From assembly GCA_946479475.1 (NCBI GenBank), contig CAMLGG010000305.1, positions 1 to 6,003 of the forward strand: a stretch of 6,003 nucleotides of DNA. Reading direction: 5' to 3'. This stretch comes from an uncultured Ideonella sp. GTDB taxonomy: Bacteria; Pseudomonadota; Gammaproteobacteria; Burkholderiales; Burkholderiaceae. Position numbers and translations under genes: made by a program. This document shows, one piece after another, positions 5,771-6,003 of the stretch. The stretch's first letter is position 1, and every line of letters begins with the position of its first letter. Under the pieces are notes generated by a model, which was not told the DNA's origin, searched no databases, and saw only the letters and a program-made list of their open reading frames with translations.

Positions 5771-6003
5771 TCAAATGGCACCCTCTGAACGAAGCAGCTC
5801 CACGTCGCTCGCGGTGTAGCCGAGCTCGCTCAACACCTCCTGCGTGTGCTCGCCGAGCAGCGGTGCGCGCGTCACTTCGGTGGGGCTGTCCGACAGCTTG
5901 ATCGGGTTGCCCACCGTGAGGTGCTTGCCGCGCTTGGGGTGATCGACCTCGACCACCGTGCCGCTCTGGCGCAGCCACGGGTCCTCGGCAATCTCCTTCA
6001 TCG
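5771..6003 (-). CDS. frc: Formyl-CoA transferase (Frc), C-terminal part, cut by the window edge
   Basis: Only the last 76 or so residues are in the window; the start lies beyond position 6003. They belong to the class III CoA-transferases (CaiB/BaiF family). The order [16 protein letters not shown], then [17 protein letters not shown], then [17 protein letters not shown] and a final SEGAI matches, from memory, the C-terminus of E. coli formyl-CoA transferase (YfdW/Frc) closely, including [17 protein letters not shown] and APLLGEHT. Frc transfers CoA from formyl-CoA to oxalate, giving oxalyl-CoA and formate, and normally works with oxalyl-CoA decarboxylase (Oxc). The catalytic Asp and glycine-rich loop lie in the missing part, so the exact member of the CoA-transferase family cannot be fully confirmed here. 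It is the first visible gene of the series; an oxc gene might be expected nearby upstream. Confidence 0.85.
   Translation of the reverse strand, partial: MKEIAEDPWLRQSGTVVEVDHPKRGKHLTVGNPIKLSDSPTEVTRAPLLGEHTQEVLSELGYTASDVELLRSEGAI

Overview
The window is GC-rich, with G or C at most third codon positions, and carries a tightly packed gene series read entirely from the minus strand. Protein style and gene content suggest a beta-proteobacterium, most likely Burkholderiales (Comamonadaceae-like). This is an inference; there is no rRNA or other taxonomic marker. I see no tRNA, rRNA, CRISPR array, insertion sequence or phage gene, and nearly every base is coding.

In the direction of transcription (high to low coordinates) the window holds: (1) the C-terminal end of a formyl-CoA transferase (frc), cut by the window edge; (2) a 115-bp gap with a strong 9-bp inverted repeat just after the frc stop; (3) a small protein of about 102 aa that I do not recognise, with a strong ribosome binding site; (4) a 279-aa protein related to the alpha subunit of succinyl-CoA synthetase that has lost the catalytic phosphohistidine segment; (5) a fumarylacetoacetate hydrolase (FAH)-family protein; (6) a ketopantoate reductase (PanE)-family protein; (7) a pyruvate kinase; (8) the NAD(H)-binding subunit of proton-translocating transhydrogenase (pntAA). 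Genes 3 to 6 are separated by 26, 28 and 45 bp. Genes 6, 7 and 8 overlap (ATGA, then a 7-nt ATGCTGA overlap). This looks like one operon or at most two transcripts. The remaining transhydrogenase genes (pntAB, pntB) would be expected just beyond position 1.

The most interesting reading is functional. Frc moves CoA from formyl-CoA to oxalate. From memory, a PanE homologue (PanE2) in Methylobacterium extorquens was assigned as oxalyl-CoA reductase, making glyoxylate with NADPH. Placed with a pyruvate kinase of the kind found in glyoxylate/tartrate loci and an NADPH-making transhydrogenase, the PanE protein here could be an oxalyl-CoA reductase rather than a pantothenate enzyme. The operon would then be an oxalate-assimilation unit carrying its own reductant supply and a route to pyruvate. 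The degenerate SucD-like protein, the FAH protein and the small protein would be unexplained members of that system. The assignment is an inference from gene neighbourhood; the families themselves are well supported.
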